This document shows, piece after piece, positions 47,718 through 57,122 of a DNA stretch of 64,000 nt. The first letter of the stretch is position 1. Each line of letters starts with the position of its first letter. A program made the position numbers and the translations under genes. Source of the DNA: Methyloversatilis sp. (GTDB lineage: Bacteria; Pseudomonadota; Gammaproteobacteria; Burkholderiales; Rhodocyclaceae); the NCBI RefSeq assembly GCF_030696805.1, contig NZ_JAUYRO010000057.1:16284-80283 (forward strand), written 5' to 3'. The notes beneath the pieces were generated by a model. That model saw only the letters and a program-made list of their open reading frames with translations. It did not search any database and had not been told where the DNA came from.

Positions 47718-48869
47718 CTAAAAGAAAACGAGATCGTCGCTGGACTTGCTGCCCGCATTGCCTGAACCGCCGTGATTGCCACGCTCTTCCGGCGTCGTGT
47801 AGCTGCGCTCGAGGTGGTCGACCAACGGACGCAGGTCGGGCGCCTGGTCGGCCGGGCTCCCGGACACGTACTGCCCGAGTTCATCCAGGCTTTCGCAGAC
47901 GTGGGCAAGCACCTGGTCGATGCGGTCCTGGAACTGCAGGTGCGGCAGCGTTTCCGCGATCTCCTGCTGGATACCTTCTGCCTGATGGCGCAGTTCTGCG
48001 TTCGACCGAGCCAAACCGTCGAGCAGTTGGGAAAAGTCGCCGAGCACACCCTGGATGCTTGCTTCGGAAACCTTGAAGGATTCAATGTCACGGCTGGTTG
48101 AACTTTCGACCAGGCGTGCCGAGGCCAGGATGGCATCGCTGACCAGCTTCGCCTTTTCGGCGATCTTCTTGCCGGTATCGCCCGAAGCGGTCGACAACTT
48201 GCGCACTTCGTCAGCCACCACTGCGAAACCCCGCCCGGCCTCGCCGGCGCGGGCCGCTTCGATCGCGGCGTTGAGTGCCAGCAGATTGGTCTGATCGGCA
48301 ACCTGCTGCACCGACTTCGCCATGCCGCGCAGATCGTCGGCGTAACTGGCCAGTTCGCGTATCTGCGTCAGCACGAGATTCTTGTCCGTCAGCGCGCCCG
48401 ACATGCCGTCCAGCACCTGCGTGAGCTGCGTCTGGGAGGTCTTGAGCACCACGTCGACGCCGCCCTTGTCTGCCGACATGCCGCTGCCCGATGAAGCCGC
48501 CACGGCGGCGTCGAGCTTCGACACCAGTCCCGAAAAGCGCTGGATCAATTCGCCGATCGCCACCTCGGCCTGCTTGCGCACGCCATTGATCTGCCGCTTC
48601 CAGATTGGCGCCGCCTCGGACGACACCAGCACCAGGCTGCCGTGCATCGCTTGTACAAGCGGGTCCGGTCCGGCAGTGTCGAACTCGGTCGGCTGCTGCG
48701 CGGGCGCTTCACGTCGGCACAGCACAACGGCCGACCATCCGAGGGCGCAGAGCGCAATACAACCAACTGCCACACGAACCCAAAGCGGCAAGCCAAAGGG
48801 TGCAAAGCTCCACGCACCCAGCAGTGCTGCGACGCCGGTGTGCAGCGCACAAATTACTGAATTTTTCAT
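47718..48869 (-). CDS. Chemoreceptor-like protein with CheZ-like C-terminal extension
   Basis: The 383-residue protein has two N-terminal membrane helices, no periplasmic domain and an MCP signalling tip ([20 protein letters not shown], then [15 protein letters not shown]). After it comes a helical stretch with [10 protein letters not shown]: FQDxxxQV is the CheZ phosphatase motif, with Asp315 and Gln319 in the place of the catalytic pair. The protein ends in DDLVFF, like the CheY-binding tail of CheZ. No separate cheZ is in the operon. ATG 48869 follows GGGAGA; a GTG at 48935 is less likely. Confidence 0.8.
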   Translation of the reverse strand: MKNSVICALHTGVAALLGAWSFAPFGLPLWVRVAVGCIALCALGWSAVVLCRREAPAQQPTEFDTAGPDPLVQAMHGSLVLVSSEAAPIWKRQINGVRKQAEVAIGELIQRFSGLVSKLDAAVAASSGSGMSADKGGVDVVLKTSQTQLTQVLDGMSGALTDKNLVLTQIRELASYADDLRGMAKSVQQVADQTNLLALNAAIEAARAGEAGRGFAVVADEVRKLSTASGDTGKKIAEKAKLVSDAILASARLVESSTSRDIESFKVSEASIQGVLGDFSQLLDGLARSNAELRHQAEGIQQEIAETLPHLQFQDRIDQVLAHVCESLDELGQYVSGSPADQAPDLRPLVDHLERSYTTPEERGNHGGSGNAGSKSSDDLVFF

Positions 48870-49152
48870 TAAATCTCCCAGAGTGCTTCGTACAGACTTC
48901 AGGTCGAAATCGTTAAGTTCGTCAATTGCTATCACTAACGGACTAGAGGCTATTACCTTGAGTCGTATGTTTTATTTTTTTACATTGTCATCGCGACCGT
49001 GGGATTCTTCAGAGAATGGGTCAATCGACCAATGAAGGTTGCCGCAACGTTTAGTGTGGATATCCGAAGCTGCTGAAGCCGCAGCCGCAGCCGGACGTAT
49101 GATCGACCGTCGATATCCCCTCCGGCCACGCCCGTCCCGGACCGTGCAGAAA

Positions 49153-51102
49153 ATGACCAGCAGTACGTTCTCGTCCGCCTTCCGCACCCGCCCGACCCCG
49201 GTCGCGGCGCCGGGCTGGTACTGGGTATTGCCGCGCGTGGCCCTGGTGCTGTTCCTTGCCGCCATCGGGGCACTGGTCTGGCTGCTGCACAGCGCGGATC
49301 AGGAGGACCAGCGCGCCGCGTTGATCAGCGACGTACTGTGGATGGAACAGGACTTGCGCTTCCACCTTGATCGCAACGTGGAACTGATCGGGCAACTGGG
49401 TCGCGAGGCCGCCGAAAAGGGTTTCGACGCGACGGCGCTCGAACTGCGTGCGCGCAGCCTGGTGAGCAACGGCCAGGGCCTGCTGAGCGTCGAACGCCTG
49501 GTCGCGGTCGACGCGGCCGATGAGGCACTCGCCGCACCGGCCCGACTGGCCGACCGGATCGGGCAGGCGGTCTATCTGCCGCCGAGGGTCTTGCCGGACG
49601 GCGATGTGCAGTTCGATGTGCTGGTGCCGCTCGGCACAGACCGCGGCTGGATGCGCGGCCGCTACTCGCTGGCGCAGATGCTCGTGCGTTCGGTGCCCTG
49701 GTGGTTTGCCGAGCGCTATGCGGTCGAGGTGATCGACAACACCGAACGCGTACTGGCCAGCAAGTCGAAGGTCGCGTCCGGCAACCGCGACCTGGGCTAC
49801 TCAATTGCTTTCGAGCCGCCCGGCCACGGGCTGCGACTGCGCGTCGCCGCCTACCGCAGCGAAACCCGCCTGCTGCCGGCGCTGCTGGTGGTCACCCTGG
49901 TCGGCCTCGCACTGACCATGTTGTGGAGCCTGTGGGCGCTGCGCCGCCACCTCAATCGCCGACTCGCCGCCGAACACGCCTTGCGCGAAGAACATGCCTT
50001 TCGCACCGCGATGGAAAACTCGCTGATCATCGGACTGCGCGCGCGCGACCTCGAAGGCCGCATCACGCACGTCAATCCGGCGTTCTGCCGCATGGTGGGC
50101 TGGAGTGCCGAAGAGCTGATGGCGATGCATCCGCCCATGCCTTACTGGGCACCCGAACACGCCGAACAGATCCGGGCGCTGCACGACGGCATCCTGGCCG
50201 GCAATGCCGAAAAACGAGAAGCGATCGAACTGACCTTCATGCGGCGCGACGGTGAACGCTTTGACGTGCTGATTTCCGAAGCACCGCTGGTCGATGCCGA
50301 GGGCCGGCACGTCGGCTGGATGAGTTCGGTGCTCGACGTCACCGAAAGCAAGCAGGCGGAGGCGCTGTACCGGCAGCAGCAGGAGCAGCTTCAATTCACC
50401 GGCCGGCTCATCACGATGGGTGAAATGGCCTCCACGCTGGCGCATGAACTGAACCAGCCGCTGTCGGCCATCTCCAGCTACAGCACCGCCTGCCTGAACA
50501 TGATCGAAACCGGCCAGGGGCATCTGTCGGACTTCAGGGAGCCGCTGTCGAAGATGAATACGCAGGCGCGCCGCGCCGGCACGATCATCCGCCGCGTGCA
50601 CGAATTCGTGCGCCGGTCCGAACCGCAGCGCGTGCGCTGTGCGCTGAACGACATCGTCGACGACGCGGTGGCGCTGATCGAAGCCGACGCCCGCAAGCGC
50701 AACATCCACATCACCACGTCGCAGGCGCCGGATCTGGCCGACGTGCTGGCCGACCGCGTGATGATCGAACAGGTGCTGCTGAACCTGATCCGCAACGGCA
50801 TGGATGCCATGGCCGGCAGTTCGGCGGAAAAGCGGCGGCTGCAGATCGATACCCGGGCCGATGGCGGGGACGTGCAGGTGGCGGTGCGCGACAGCGGCGC
50901 CGGCATTCCGCCCGACATCGCGGAAAAGCTCTTCGCGCCCTTTTTCACCACCAAACCGGACGGCATGGGCATGGGACTGAACATCTGCCGCTCGATCGTC
51001 GAGCTGCATCACGGACGGCTCTGGTTCGAAGCGGCCGATGGGGGCGGTACGGTGTTCATCCTCAAGCTGCCGGCCGCCGACGCACAGGCGCTGTCGACAT
51101 GA
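49153..51102 (+). CDS. Membrane sensor histidine kinase, DctS/FixL type with PAS domain
   Basis: The 649-residue kinase has two membrane helices flanking a periplasmic sensor of about 220 residues (about 45-265), a cytoplasmic PAS domain (FRTAMENSLIIGLRARDLEG onward), the H-box with His431 in EMASTLAHELNQPLSAIS and an ATPase domain (NLIRNGMDAM; SGAGIPPDIAEKLFAPFFTT; GMGLNICRSIVELHHG). It overlaps its regulator by four bases. This layout matches the DctS kinase for C4-dicarboxylates; start uncertain, an ATG at 49099 exists. Confidence 0.87.
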   Translation: MTSSTFSSAFRTRPTPVAAPGWYWVLPRVALVLFLAAIGALVWLLHSADQEDQRAALISDVLWMEQDLRFHLDRNVELIGQLGREAAEKGFDATALELRARSLVSNGQGLLSVERLVAVDAADEALAAPARLADRIGQAVYLPPRVLPDGDVQFDVLVPLGTDRGWMRGRYSLAQMLVRSVPWWFAERYAVEVIDNTERVLASKSKVASGNRDLGYSIAFEPPGHGLRLRVAAYRSETRLLPALLVVTLVGLALTMLWSLWALRRHLNRRLAAEHALREEHAFRTAMENSLIIGLRARDLEGRITHVNPAFCRMVGWSAEELMAMHPPMPYWAPEHAEQIRALHDGILAGNAEKREAIELTFMRRDGERFDVLISEAPLVDAEGRHVGWMSSVLDVTESKQAEALYRQQQEQLQFTGRLITMGEMASTLAHELNQPLSAISSYSTACLNMIETGQGHLSDFREPLSKMNTQARRAGTIIRRVHEFVRRSEPQRVRCALNDIVDDAVALIEADARKRNIHITTSQAPDLADVLADRVMIEQVLLNLIRNGMDAMAGSSAEKRRLQIDTRADGGDVQVAVRDSGAGIPPDIAEKLFAPFFTTKPDGMGMGLNICRSIVELHHGRLWFEAADGGGTVFILKLPAADAQALST

Positions 51103-51713
51103 TCACGAGCCAGATCTTCATCGTCGACGACGACGACGCCATCCGCGATGCGCTCGGCTGGCTGTTCCGCTCGCGCGGGCACGTCGCGCGGCTGTGGTCA
51201 TCGGCCGAGGCGCTGATCGCCGGTGGCGAGATCGGGCGCTGCGGCTGCCTGCTGCTAGACATCCGGATGGACGGCATGAGCGGGCTCGAACTGTTCGAAT
51301 GGCTGCGCGAAAACGGTCAAGACATTCCGGTCATCTTCCTGACCGGGCATGGCGACGTGCCGATGGCCGTCGCTGCACTGAAAAAGGGCGCCTTCGATTT
51401 CGTCGAGAAGCCGTTCAACGACAACGAACTGGTCGACCGCGCGCTCGCTGCACTCGACATCCACCATCAGCGCTCGTGCCGTCAGGCGGCGGCGCGCGAG
51501 GTCGATGAGCGCCTCGCACAGCTCACCAGCCGCGAACTGGAAGTGATGGAGCGCGTGCTGGCCGGCCAGATGAACAAGGTGATCGCGATGGATCTCGGGG
51601 TGACGATGCGCACGGTTGAAGTGCATCGGGCGCGCATCTTTGAAAAAATGGGCGTGCGCTCGGCGGTCGAACTGGCGCAGTTGCTCACCGCCCGCTCCCC
51701 GAAGCTCGCGTGA
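51099..51713 (+). CDS. FixJ/DctR-type response regulator with LuxR helix-turn-helix
   Basis: The 204-residue protein has a receiver (FIVDDDDAIRDALGWLFRSR, phospho-Asp54 in LLLDIRMDGMSG, Lys in FVEKPFND) and a LuxR-type DNA-binding domain (LTSRELEVMERVLAG, VTMRTVEVHRARIFEKMG). It is the partner of the kinase in front. In Rhodobacter, DctS/DctR of this build control dctPQM, which lies 13 kb away here. Confidence 0.88.
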   Translation: MITSQIFIVDDDDAIRDALGWLFRSRGHVARLWSSAEALIAGGEIGRCGCLLLDIRMDGMSGLELFEWLRENGQDIPVIFLTGHGDVPMAVAALKKGAFDFVEKPFNDNELVDRALAALDIHHQRSCRQAAAREVDERLAQLTSRELEVMERVLAGQMNKVIAMDLGVTMRTVEVHRARIFEKMGVRSAVELAQLLTARSPKLA

Positions 51714-51750
51714 GCGGCTGCGCCGCCCGGCGCGAGGTTTTACCAGGGCA

Positions 51751-52410
51751 TCAGGCCAGCACCCTCAGCAACCAGCGGTTCAGATCGGCGATCTCGGCCG
51801 GGCTGACTTCGTGGTCCATGTCGTAGGTGTGCCAGTCGTACGACACCGACAGCTCGTCAAGCACGGCGCGCGCCGCCAGCGCGCGGTCGATGTCGACCAC
51901 GCTGTCGTTGAGACCGTGCGCCAGAAACACCGGTACATCACGGTTGGCGGCGCTTCGCTCGGCCGCGGTCTTGCTGGCCAGCGGCAGGTAGCCGGACAAC
52001 CCGGCGATGCCGGCCAGCCGCTCGGCCTGACGCAGACCGGCCACCAGCGCCATCGCGCAGCCCTGCGAAAACCCCATCAGCACGATGCGCGACGCCGGCA
52101 TGCCACGTGCCGTTTCGCGCGCGATCAGCGCATCGATGATCTGTTGCGACGCGCGGATGCCGGCCTCGTCGTCGATGCCGGAGCCCGGCGCGAACACGTC
52201 GAACCAGGCGCGCATGATGTAGCCGCCATTGCGCGTGACCGGGCGCTCAGCCGCGTCAGGCAGCACGAAGCGGACCGGACCGACGGCGTCGAGATCCAGC
52301 GCACGGCACACCGGCACGAAGTCGTTGCCGTCGGCACCCAGGCCGTGCAGCACCATGAGGGTTGCGGTCGGCGCAGGGCCGGATTCAAGTTCGATCAGGT
52401 TCACCGCCAT
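51751..52410 (-). CDS. Carboxylesterase/phospholipase, alpha/beta hydrolase
   Basis: The 219-residue cytoplasmic enzyme has the esterase pattern: LMVLHGLGADGNDFVPV, nucleophile GFSQGCAMAL, Asp in HGLNDSVVDI and His in YDMDHEVSPAEI. It is close to the small carboxylesterases/acyl-protein thioesterases. GGAG precedes ATG 52410; the upstream part of the open frame is not coding. Confidence 0.9.
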   Translation of the reverse strand: MAVNLIELESGPAPTATLMVLHGLGADGNDFVPVCRALDLDAVGPVRFVLPDAAERPVTRNGGYIMRAWFDVFAPGSGIDDEAGIRASQQIIDALIARETARGMPASRIVLMGFSQGCAMALVAGLRQAERLAGIAGLSGYLPLASKTAAERSAANRDVPVFLAHGLNDSVVDIDRALAARAVLDELSVSYDWHTYDMDHEVSPAEIADLNRWLLRVLA

Positions 52411-52597
52411 GTTCCAGCTCCGGAAAGTCATTTTCGAGGGCCGGGCAGTCGCTGAACCGAAAGCACGGCCCGGATGCGCATCGTACCGAACGCACACCCG
52501 CGCGCCGACCCGTCTCTCGGCATCGATCCCCAGCAGATCAATTGCCCCACCACCCGACCGGCGCGTTACAGTGCGGCCACCCCAACTGGAGAATGCA

Positions 52598-52849
52598 ATG
52601 AAGACATTGACCGTACACATCACCGCCGAGCTGCAGGTGCCCGACGACTGGACCCTGGTGGACCACGCCTCGGGCGTCACCGTGCTCAAGGTCGGCGACC
52701 AGTTCATCGATTTCGACATCACGCCGCTGTCTACGCGCGAAGACGACCCGGAAGCGCTGTGGAGCGATGATGACCAGACCCTGACCAGCCAGGTGCTCGA
52801 CTGCGTAACCGAACTCGATACCGACATCGAGATCGCCTACCACCAGTAA
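52598..52849 (+). CDS. Small acidic unknown protein, 83 aa
   Basis: The start at 52598 has TGGAG at seven bases. The protein is acidic with alternating strands (TLTVHITAELQVPDDWTLVD, TVLKVGDQFIDFDITPL) and ends in LDTDIEIAYHQ. No family is recognised. The same ending is found in a decayed copy at 54815-54880. Confidence 0.7.
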   Translation: MKTLTVHITAELQVPDDWTLVDHASGVTVLKVGDQFIDFDITPLSTREDDPEALWSDDDQTLTSQVLDCVTELDTDIEIAYHQ

Positions 52850-53043
52850 CGCGTGTGCGGCCCGCGCATCGGTTCGCGGCCCGCGCGCGATGATCGAGCG
52901 GGGCGGACGTCGGCCCGCATAGTCCGATCGGCGTGTTTTGACGGTCCGGTGCGTCAACGCCCTGCAACAGCCTGCGTACAAGCTTCCAGGTGAATGACCG
53001 CCCGGATGGTCCGAGCGGCGTGCCCCGGAACAAGGAAACGCAG

Positions 53044-54705
53044 ATGTCGTCCAGAGATTTTTCGCCCGCCCGTCGCCTGCTGCTCAAGAGCTCAGGCGTC
53101 GCTGCCGCCACCCGCTTCACCGGCGTCATGGCCGCGCTGCATGCCAGCAATGCGCTGGCCGCCACCGGCAAGCAGACCGTTTCAGCTGTGTCGCCCTACG
53201 GCCTGATTGCGCCGGTCAACGACCTGACCACCGGACTGCCGCTGCTGCAGTTGCCGCAGGGCTTCAGCTACCGCTCGTTCGGCTGGACCGGTGACGCGAT
53301 GGACGACGGCCGTGCCACGCCGGATCTGCCGGACGGCATGGCTGTTGTGACGTCACGCCGCGTCGGCCGCAGCACCGAACTCGTGCTGGTACGCAATCAC
53401 GAACGAGGCGTCGCGCTCACTCCGGGCGACGCGATCAATGCGCAGCACAATTATTCGACGACCCGTGTTAACGGCATCATCACTGCCTACTACGGCAGTG
53501 TGCCCATCCGCATCGGCAGCAACGGTGCCGGCGGATTTGCCGTGGTCACGGATCCGGGCGCGGCCGCACCACCGCCGTTCGATGGCTATGTGGCAGGCGG
53601 AACGACCAATCTGCTGTTCCGTGACAACAAGTGGGCCGGCGCAGAGTCGTCTCTCGGCGGCACGCTGGGCAACTGTGCCGGTGGCCCCACGCCGTGGGGC
53701 ACCTGGCTCACCTGCGAAGAAACCGTGTTCGACTTTTCGCTGATCGGTGGCAAGAAGCACGGCTACGTATTCGAAGTCGGTGCCGACCCGGCTGAATCGA
53801 TCGCCGATCCCATCGTCGGCATGGGCCGCTTCGTGCACGAAGCCGTGGCGGTCGATCCGACCACAGGCTACGTCTACGAAACCGAAGACAACCGCAACGT
53901 GGCCGCCTTTTTCCGCTACGTGCCGGCAGACACCAGCGGCGAGCCGGGCAGCCTGCACAACGGCGGCATGCTGCAGGCGGCACGCGTGAAGACCATCGTG
54001 CGCAAGGCCACCGCCGCGACGCTGGCACAGGCCAACGACGTCGGCCTGCTCAATCCCGAGATCGGCGACGAATACGAACTGGAATGGGTGGACATCGCCG
54101 ACCCGGACGCCGCACCGGTTGTCGTGGTCGGACAGCCCGGCGGTGTCAGTCTGGCCTTCATGGCAGGGCCCAGCTTCCTGGCCCGCAGCCAGGGCTGTGC
54201 CCGCATGAGCCGCGGCGAGGGAATCTGGTATGCCGGCGGCAAGATGTTCATGATCGACACGGCGGCGGGCGTCGACAGCCGTGGCCGCCCCGGTCAGGGC
54301 GAAGGATGCGTGTGGGAACTGACGCTGTCGACGATGCGCCTGCGCGCCATCTTCGTCAGCGGTGACCAGACCGTCGGCAACAATCCGGACAACATCACCG
54401 TCAGCCCGCGCGGCGGCATCGTGCTGTGCGAGGACGGCGGCGGCTCGACCGACGCCTTCGGCACCGGCGCGCGTCTGCTTGGCCTCAACAAGGCAGGCGA
54501 AGCCTTCATCTTCGGCAAACACAACGTCGTGCTCGATGCGGCGCAGATCGGCGCAGCAGGCAAGCAGGTCGCCGGCGGCGACTACCGCGGCACCGAATTC
54601 GCCGGCGCATGCTTCGATCCGACCGGCCGCGTGCTGTTCGTCAACATCTACCGGCCCGGCATCACGGTCGCCATCACCGGCCCGTGGGCGCGCGGCAACC
54701 TCTGA
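53044..54705 (+). CDS. PhoX-family (DUF839) Tat-exported phosphatase-like protein
   Basis: The 553-residue protein has a twin-arginine-type signal (PARRLLLKSSGVAAAT) and the beta-propeller of the PhoX family: LVRNHERG, TPWGTWLTCEETVF, VHEAVAVDPTTGYVYETEDN, DNITVSPRGGIVLCEDGGG and GACFDPTGRVLFVNIYRPG. PhoX is a calcium/iron alkaline phosphatase acting on phosphate esters. AAGGAA precedes ATG 53044. It is a diverged paralog of 60949-62943. Confidence 0.85.
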   Translation: MSSRDFSPARRLLLKSSGVAAATRFTGVMAALHASNALAATGKQTVSAVSPYGLIAPVNDLTTGLPLLQLPQGFSYRSFGWTGDAMDDGRATPDLPDGMAVVTSRRVGRSTELVLVRNHERGVALTPGDAINAQHNYSTTRVNGIITAYYGSVPIRIGSNGAGGFAVVTDPGAAAPPPFDGYVAGGTTNLLFRDNKWAGAESSLGGTLGNCAGGPTPWGTWLTCEETVFDFSLIGGKKHGYVFEVGADPAESIADPIVGMGRFVHEAVAVDPTTGYVYETEDNRNVAAFFRYVPADTSGEPGSLHNGGMLQAARVKTIVRKATAATLAQANDVGLLNPEIGDEYELEWVDIADPDAAPVVVVGQPGGVSLAFMAGPSFLARSQGCARMSRGEGIWYAGGKMFMIDTAAGVDSRGRPGQGEGCVWELTLSTMRLRAIFVSGDQTVGNNPDNITVSPRGGIVLCEDGGGSTDAFGTGARLLGLNKAGEAFIFGKHNVVLDAAQIGAAGKQVAGGDYRGTEFAGACFDPTGRVLFVNIYRPGITVAITGPWARGNL

Positions 54706-54814
54706 GCCCCCGACCCGCTCACCGCCAGTCTGCAGGCAGGCGGTGAGCATCGGGTTGCCGCTCCCGCGCAAGGGTGTGCCAGCAGCGCCGTGGAGCATCG
54801 ATGACCGGCCCTTG

Positions 54815-54880
54815 ACGCGCGAGACGACCGACGCACTGACCGGGCTCGATACCGACATCGAAATTGCCTACCATCAAGAG
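54815..54880 (+). pseudogene. Decayed partial copy of the small gene 52598-52849
   Basis: ACGCGCGAGACGACC (54815 on) matches ACGCGCGAAGACGACC of the small gene with one base lost, and the 33 bases from 54845 match 52814-52846 with four differences, all transitions at third codon positions, so LDTDIEIAYHQ is kept. The middle of the gene is missing. A GTG at 54743 could start a 59-residue reading frame through it, so expression is not excluded. Confidence 0.55.
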
Positions 54881-54960
54881 GTGACAGCCGTGGTGACCTG
54901 CGACGGGCGCGCAGGTCCCTGACGGAGTCCGGTATCGCCCGACCATACGGGAGTCTGCCC

Positions 54961-56259
54961 ATGCCCTTGCGCACCATCACAGACCTTACCGTCAGCGGCG
55001 CCAGCCCGCGCAGTCTCGAACTGCACGAACTGGCGGAACACCAGTTCCGCTGCTTCATCGGCGACCCGGTCGCCACCGTGAGCGCCGCGCTCGAAGACAG
55101 CCCGGACATGGTCATGGGCCATGTGCTGCTCGCCTACCTGATGCTGCTCGGTACCGAACCGGCCGGACTCCCGGTCGCGGCGGCGGCTTGCCGCCGTGCA
55201 GAAGGGCTGCCCGCCAATGAGCGCGAAGCGCGCCATGTCAGGGCGGTCGGCCTGCTGGTCGGTGGCCGCTGGCGCGCTGCCGCGCGCGTGCTCGAAGACC
55301 TCGCGATCGATCACCCGCTCGATGCGCTGGCATTGCAGGCCGGCCACCAGACCGACTTCCTGCTCGGCGATTCGCGCATGCTGCGCGACCGCATCGCGCG
55401 CGCCCTGCCCGCCTGGCATCCGGACATGCCGGCCTGGCATGCAGTGGCCGGCATGCTGGCGTTCGGGCTGGAAGAAACCGGCGACTACGCGCGCGCCGAA
55501 CAATACGGCCGGCAGGCGGTCGAGCGCCAGCCGCGCGACGGCTGGGCGCAGCACGCCGTCGCGCACGTCATGGAAATGCAGAACCGGGGGCGCGACGGCA
55601 TCGCGTGGATGCGCGCCGCCCCCCAGGCGTGGGCGCAGGACAGCTTCCTGTCGGTGCACAACCATTGGCATCTGGCACTGTTCCATCTCGGACTGGACGA
55701 CATCGACGCCGTGCTGGCGCTGTACGACGGCCCGGTATGCGCCGACGCGCCGGGCCTCGTGTTCGACCTGGTGGACCAGTCCGCGCTGCTGTGGCGGCTG
55801 CATCTGCGCGGGATCGATGTCGGGTCGCGCTGGCAGGCGCTGGCCGACCGCTGGGCACCGATTGCCACCACCGGTCGCTACGCCTTCAACGACATGCATG
55901 CAACGATGGTCTTCGCTGCGGCCGGCCGCACCGGCCTGATCCGGGCTATCGCCGATGCACAGCAGGCCATCATCGCGGGCAATGGTGAAAGCGTTGCGGA
56001 CAACGCACGCTTCACCGCCGAGGTTGGCCGCGCGGCGACGGCAGCGATGGCGGCGTTCGCCAATGGCGACTATGCGCAGACGGTCGAGCTGTTGCGGCCC
56101 ATCCGCCACATTTCGCACCGTTTCGGCGGCAGCCATGCCCAGCGTGACGTGATCGACCTGACGCTGATCGAGGCGGCGGCACGCAGCGGTCAGCAATCGC
56201 TCGCAGATGCATTGCGCGCCGAACGTGCGCTTCACGCGGGCGGGCAGGCAACTGTCTGA
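54961..56259 (+). CDS. TPR-domain protein of the TTC38 kind
   Basis: The 432-residue soluble protein consists of helix-turn-helix TPR units throughout (LGHVLLAYLMLL-like, EETGDYARAEQYGRQAVERQPRDGWAQHAVAHV in part, then NHWHLALFHLGLDDIDAVLALYD). The WHLALFHL segment is typical of TTC38-type proteins. No catalytic motif; function unknown. Confidence 0.82.
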   Translation: MPLRTITDLTVSGASPRSLELHELAEHQFRCFIGDPVATVSAALEDSPDMVMGHVLLAYLMLLGTEPAGLPVAAAACRRAEGLPANEREARHVRAVGLLVGGRWRAAARVLEDLAIDHPLDALALQAGHQTDFLLGDSRMLRDRIARALPAWHPDMPAWHAVAGMLAFGLEETGDYARAEQYGRQAVERQPRDGWAQHAVAHVMEMQNRGRDGIAWMRAAPQAWAQDSFLSVHNHWHLALFHLGLDDIDAVLALYDGPVCADAPGLVFDLVDQSALLWRLHLRGIDVGSRWQALADRWAPIATTGRYAFNDMHATMVFAAAGRTGLIRAIADAQQAIIAGNGESVADNARFTAEVGRAATAAMAAFANGDYAQTVELLRPIRHISHRFGGSHAQRDVIDLTLIEAAARSGQQSLADALRAERALHAGGQATV

Positions 56260-56284
56260 CGACAGTCCGTCGACGTCTGCGCGA

Positions 56285-56908
56285 TCAGGTACCGCCGGGT
56301 CCGAGGTAGCGCCGGTCCGACCAGGTCGCCAGCCATTCGGGTATGAAGGCGACGAAGATCGACACCAGCATGCCGGTGATGAAGGCGTCGCCCCAGGCCA
56401 TCAGCCAGCGCGCGACCAGCGCCTGTTCCATCGCGACACCGTCGATCAGGTGATGCGCAAACTCGTACGCCACCCCGGCCAGGAACAGGCAGAGCGCAGT
56501 GCCGATGAAGGCGCGGCCCAGCACGTAGATGAAGGGATGTGGCGGCAGCGTGCGCCGCAATACCTCGCCCAGCCCGAGTGCCAGCGTCGCGGGGACCAGG
56601 CCGATCCATACCAGCTGCGACAGCACCGTAGCCCAGCCCAGATGGCCGAACAGCCACACCGCGAGCGCAATCAGCAACAGTTCGATCACCGCCAGCGGCC
56701 AGCCGAACATCAATACCAGCAGGCAGGCACCCGAGAGCTGGATCGAAATGCCGGCCGGCAGGTTCTGCGGCAGCACCCACAGCAGCGACAGCAGCACCCA
56801 GGACGCCACCCAGGGCGCACCGAGCGGGCCGCGCAGCATGCGCCAGGGGCGCAGCATGAGGCTGACGGCCAGGGCCAGACCCGCGACGAACAGTTCTATC
56901 GGCAGCAC
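56285..56908 (-). CDS. CbiM-like multi-pass membrane protein (energy-coupling factor permease type)
   Basis: About 207 residues with five or six membrane helices (ELFVAGLALAVSLML, WVASWVLLSLLWVLPQNLPAG, LVLMFGWPLAVIELLLIALAVWLFG in part). It resembles the COG3235-type membrane proteins related to CbiM. No ATPase or coupling partner is nearby. The GTG at 56908 is a guess for the start; no good Shine-Dalgarno sequence is seen. Confidence 0.65.
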   Translation of the reverse strand: MLPIELFVAGLALAVSLMLRPWRMLRGPLGAPWVASWVLLSLLWVLPQNLPAGISIQLSGACLLVLMFGWPLAVIELLLIALAVWLFGHLGWATVLSQLVWIGLVPATLALGLGEVLRRTLPPHPFIYVLGRAFIGTALCLFLAGVAYEFAHHLIDGVAMEQALVARWLMAWGDAFITGMLVSIFVAFIPEWLATWSDRRYLGPGGT

Positions 56909-57122
56909 GCTGATCCGAAACCCGGTAGGCGGAGGGAGAAAGTGTTGCACGCCCGTGCAGCACCCGACTTGACTGCAGACAAGCCGCCGCCGCCGGCGGT
57001 TCCGGGCAACATAGTCCTTTCGGCTTAGCAACGACCATTCAGCGTGATCTTTTCCGTAACGTGAGGACGCTACCTTTCGCTCGCCGCGAGGATGATCCTC
57101 GCACCGACCCGGAGCCCGAATC

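Noticed and set aside
52949..52980. Pho-box-like GCGTCAA/CTGCAAC upstream of the first PhoX-type gene
   Set aside because: Heptamers at 11-base period are too far from the PhoB consensus to claim.
56930..56945. GG-N10-GC element with TTGCA upstream of the metallophosphoesterase gene
   Set aside because: The -12 half is good but the -24 half matches only the GG; too weak to report as a promoter.
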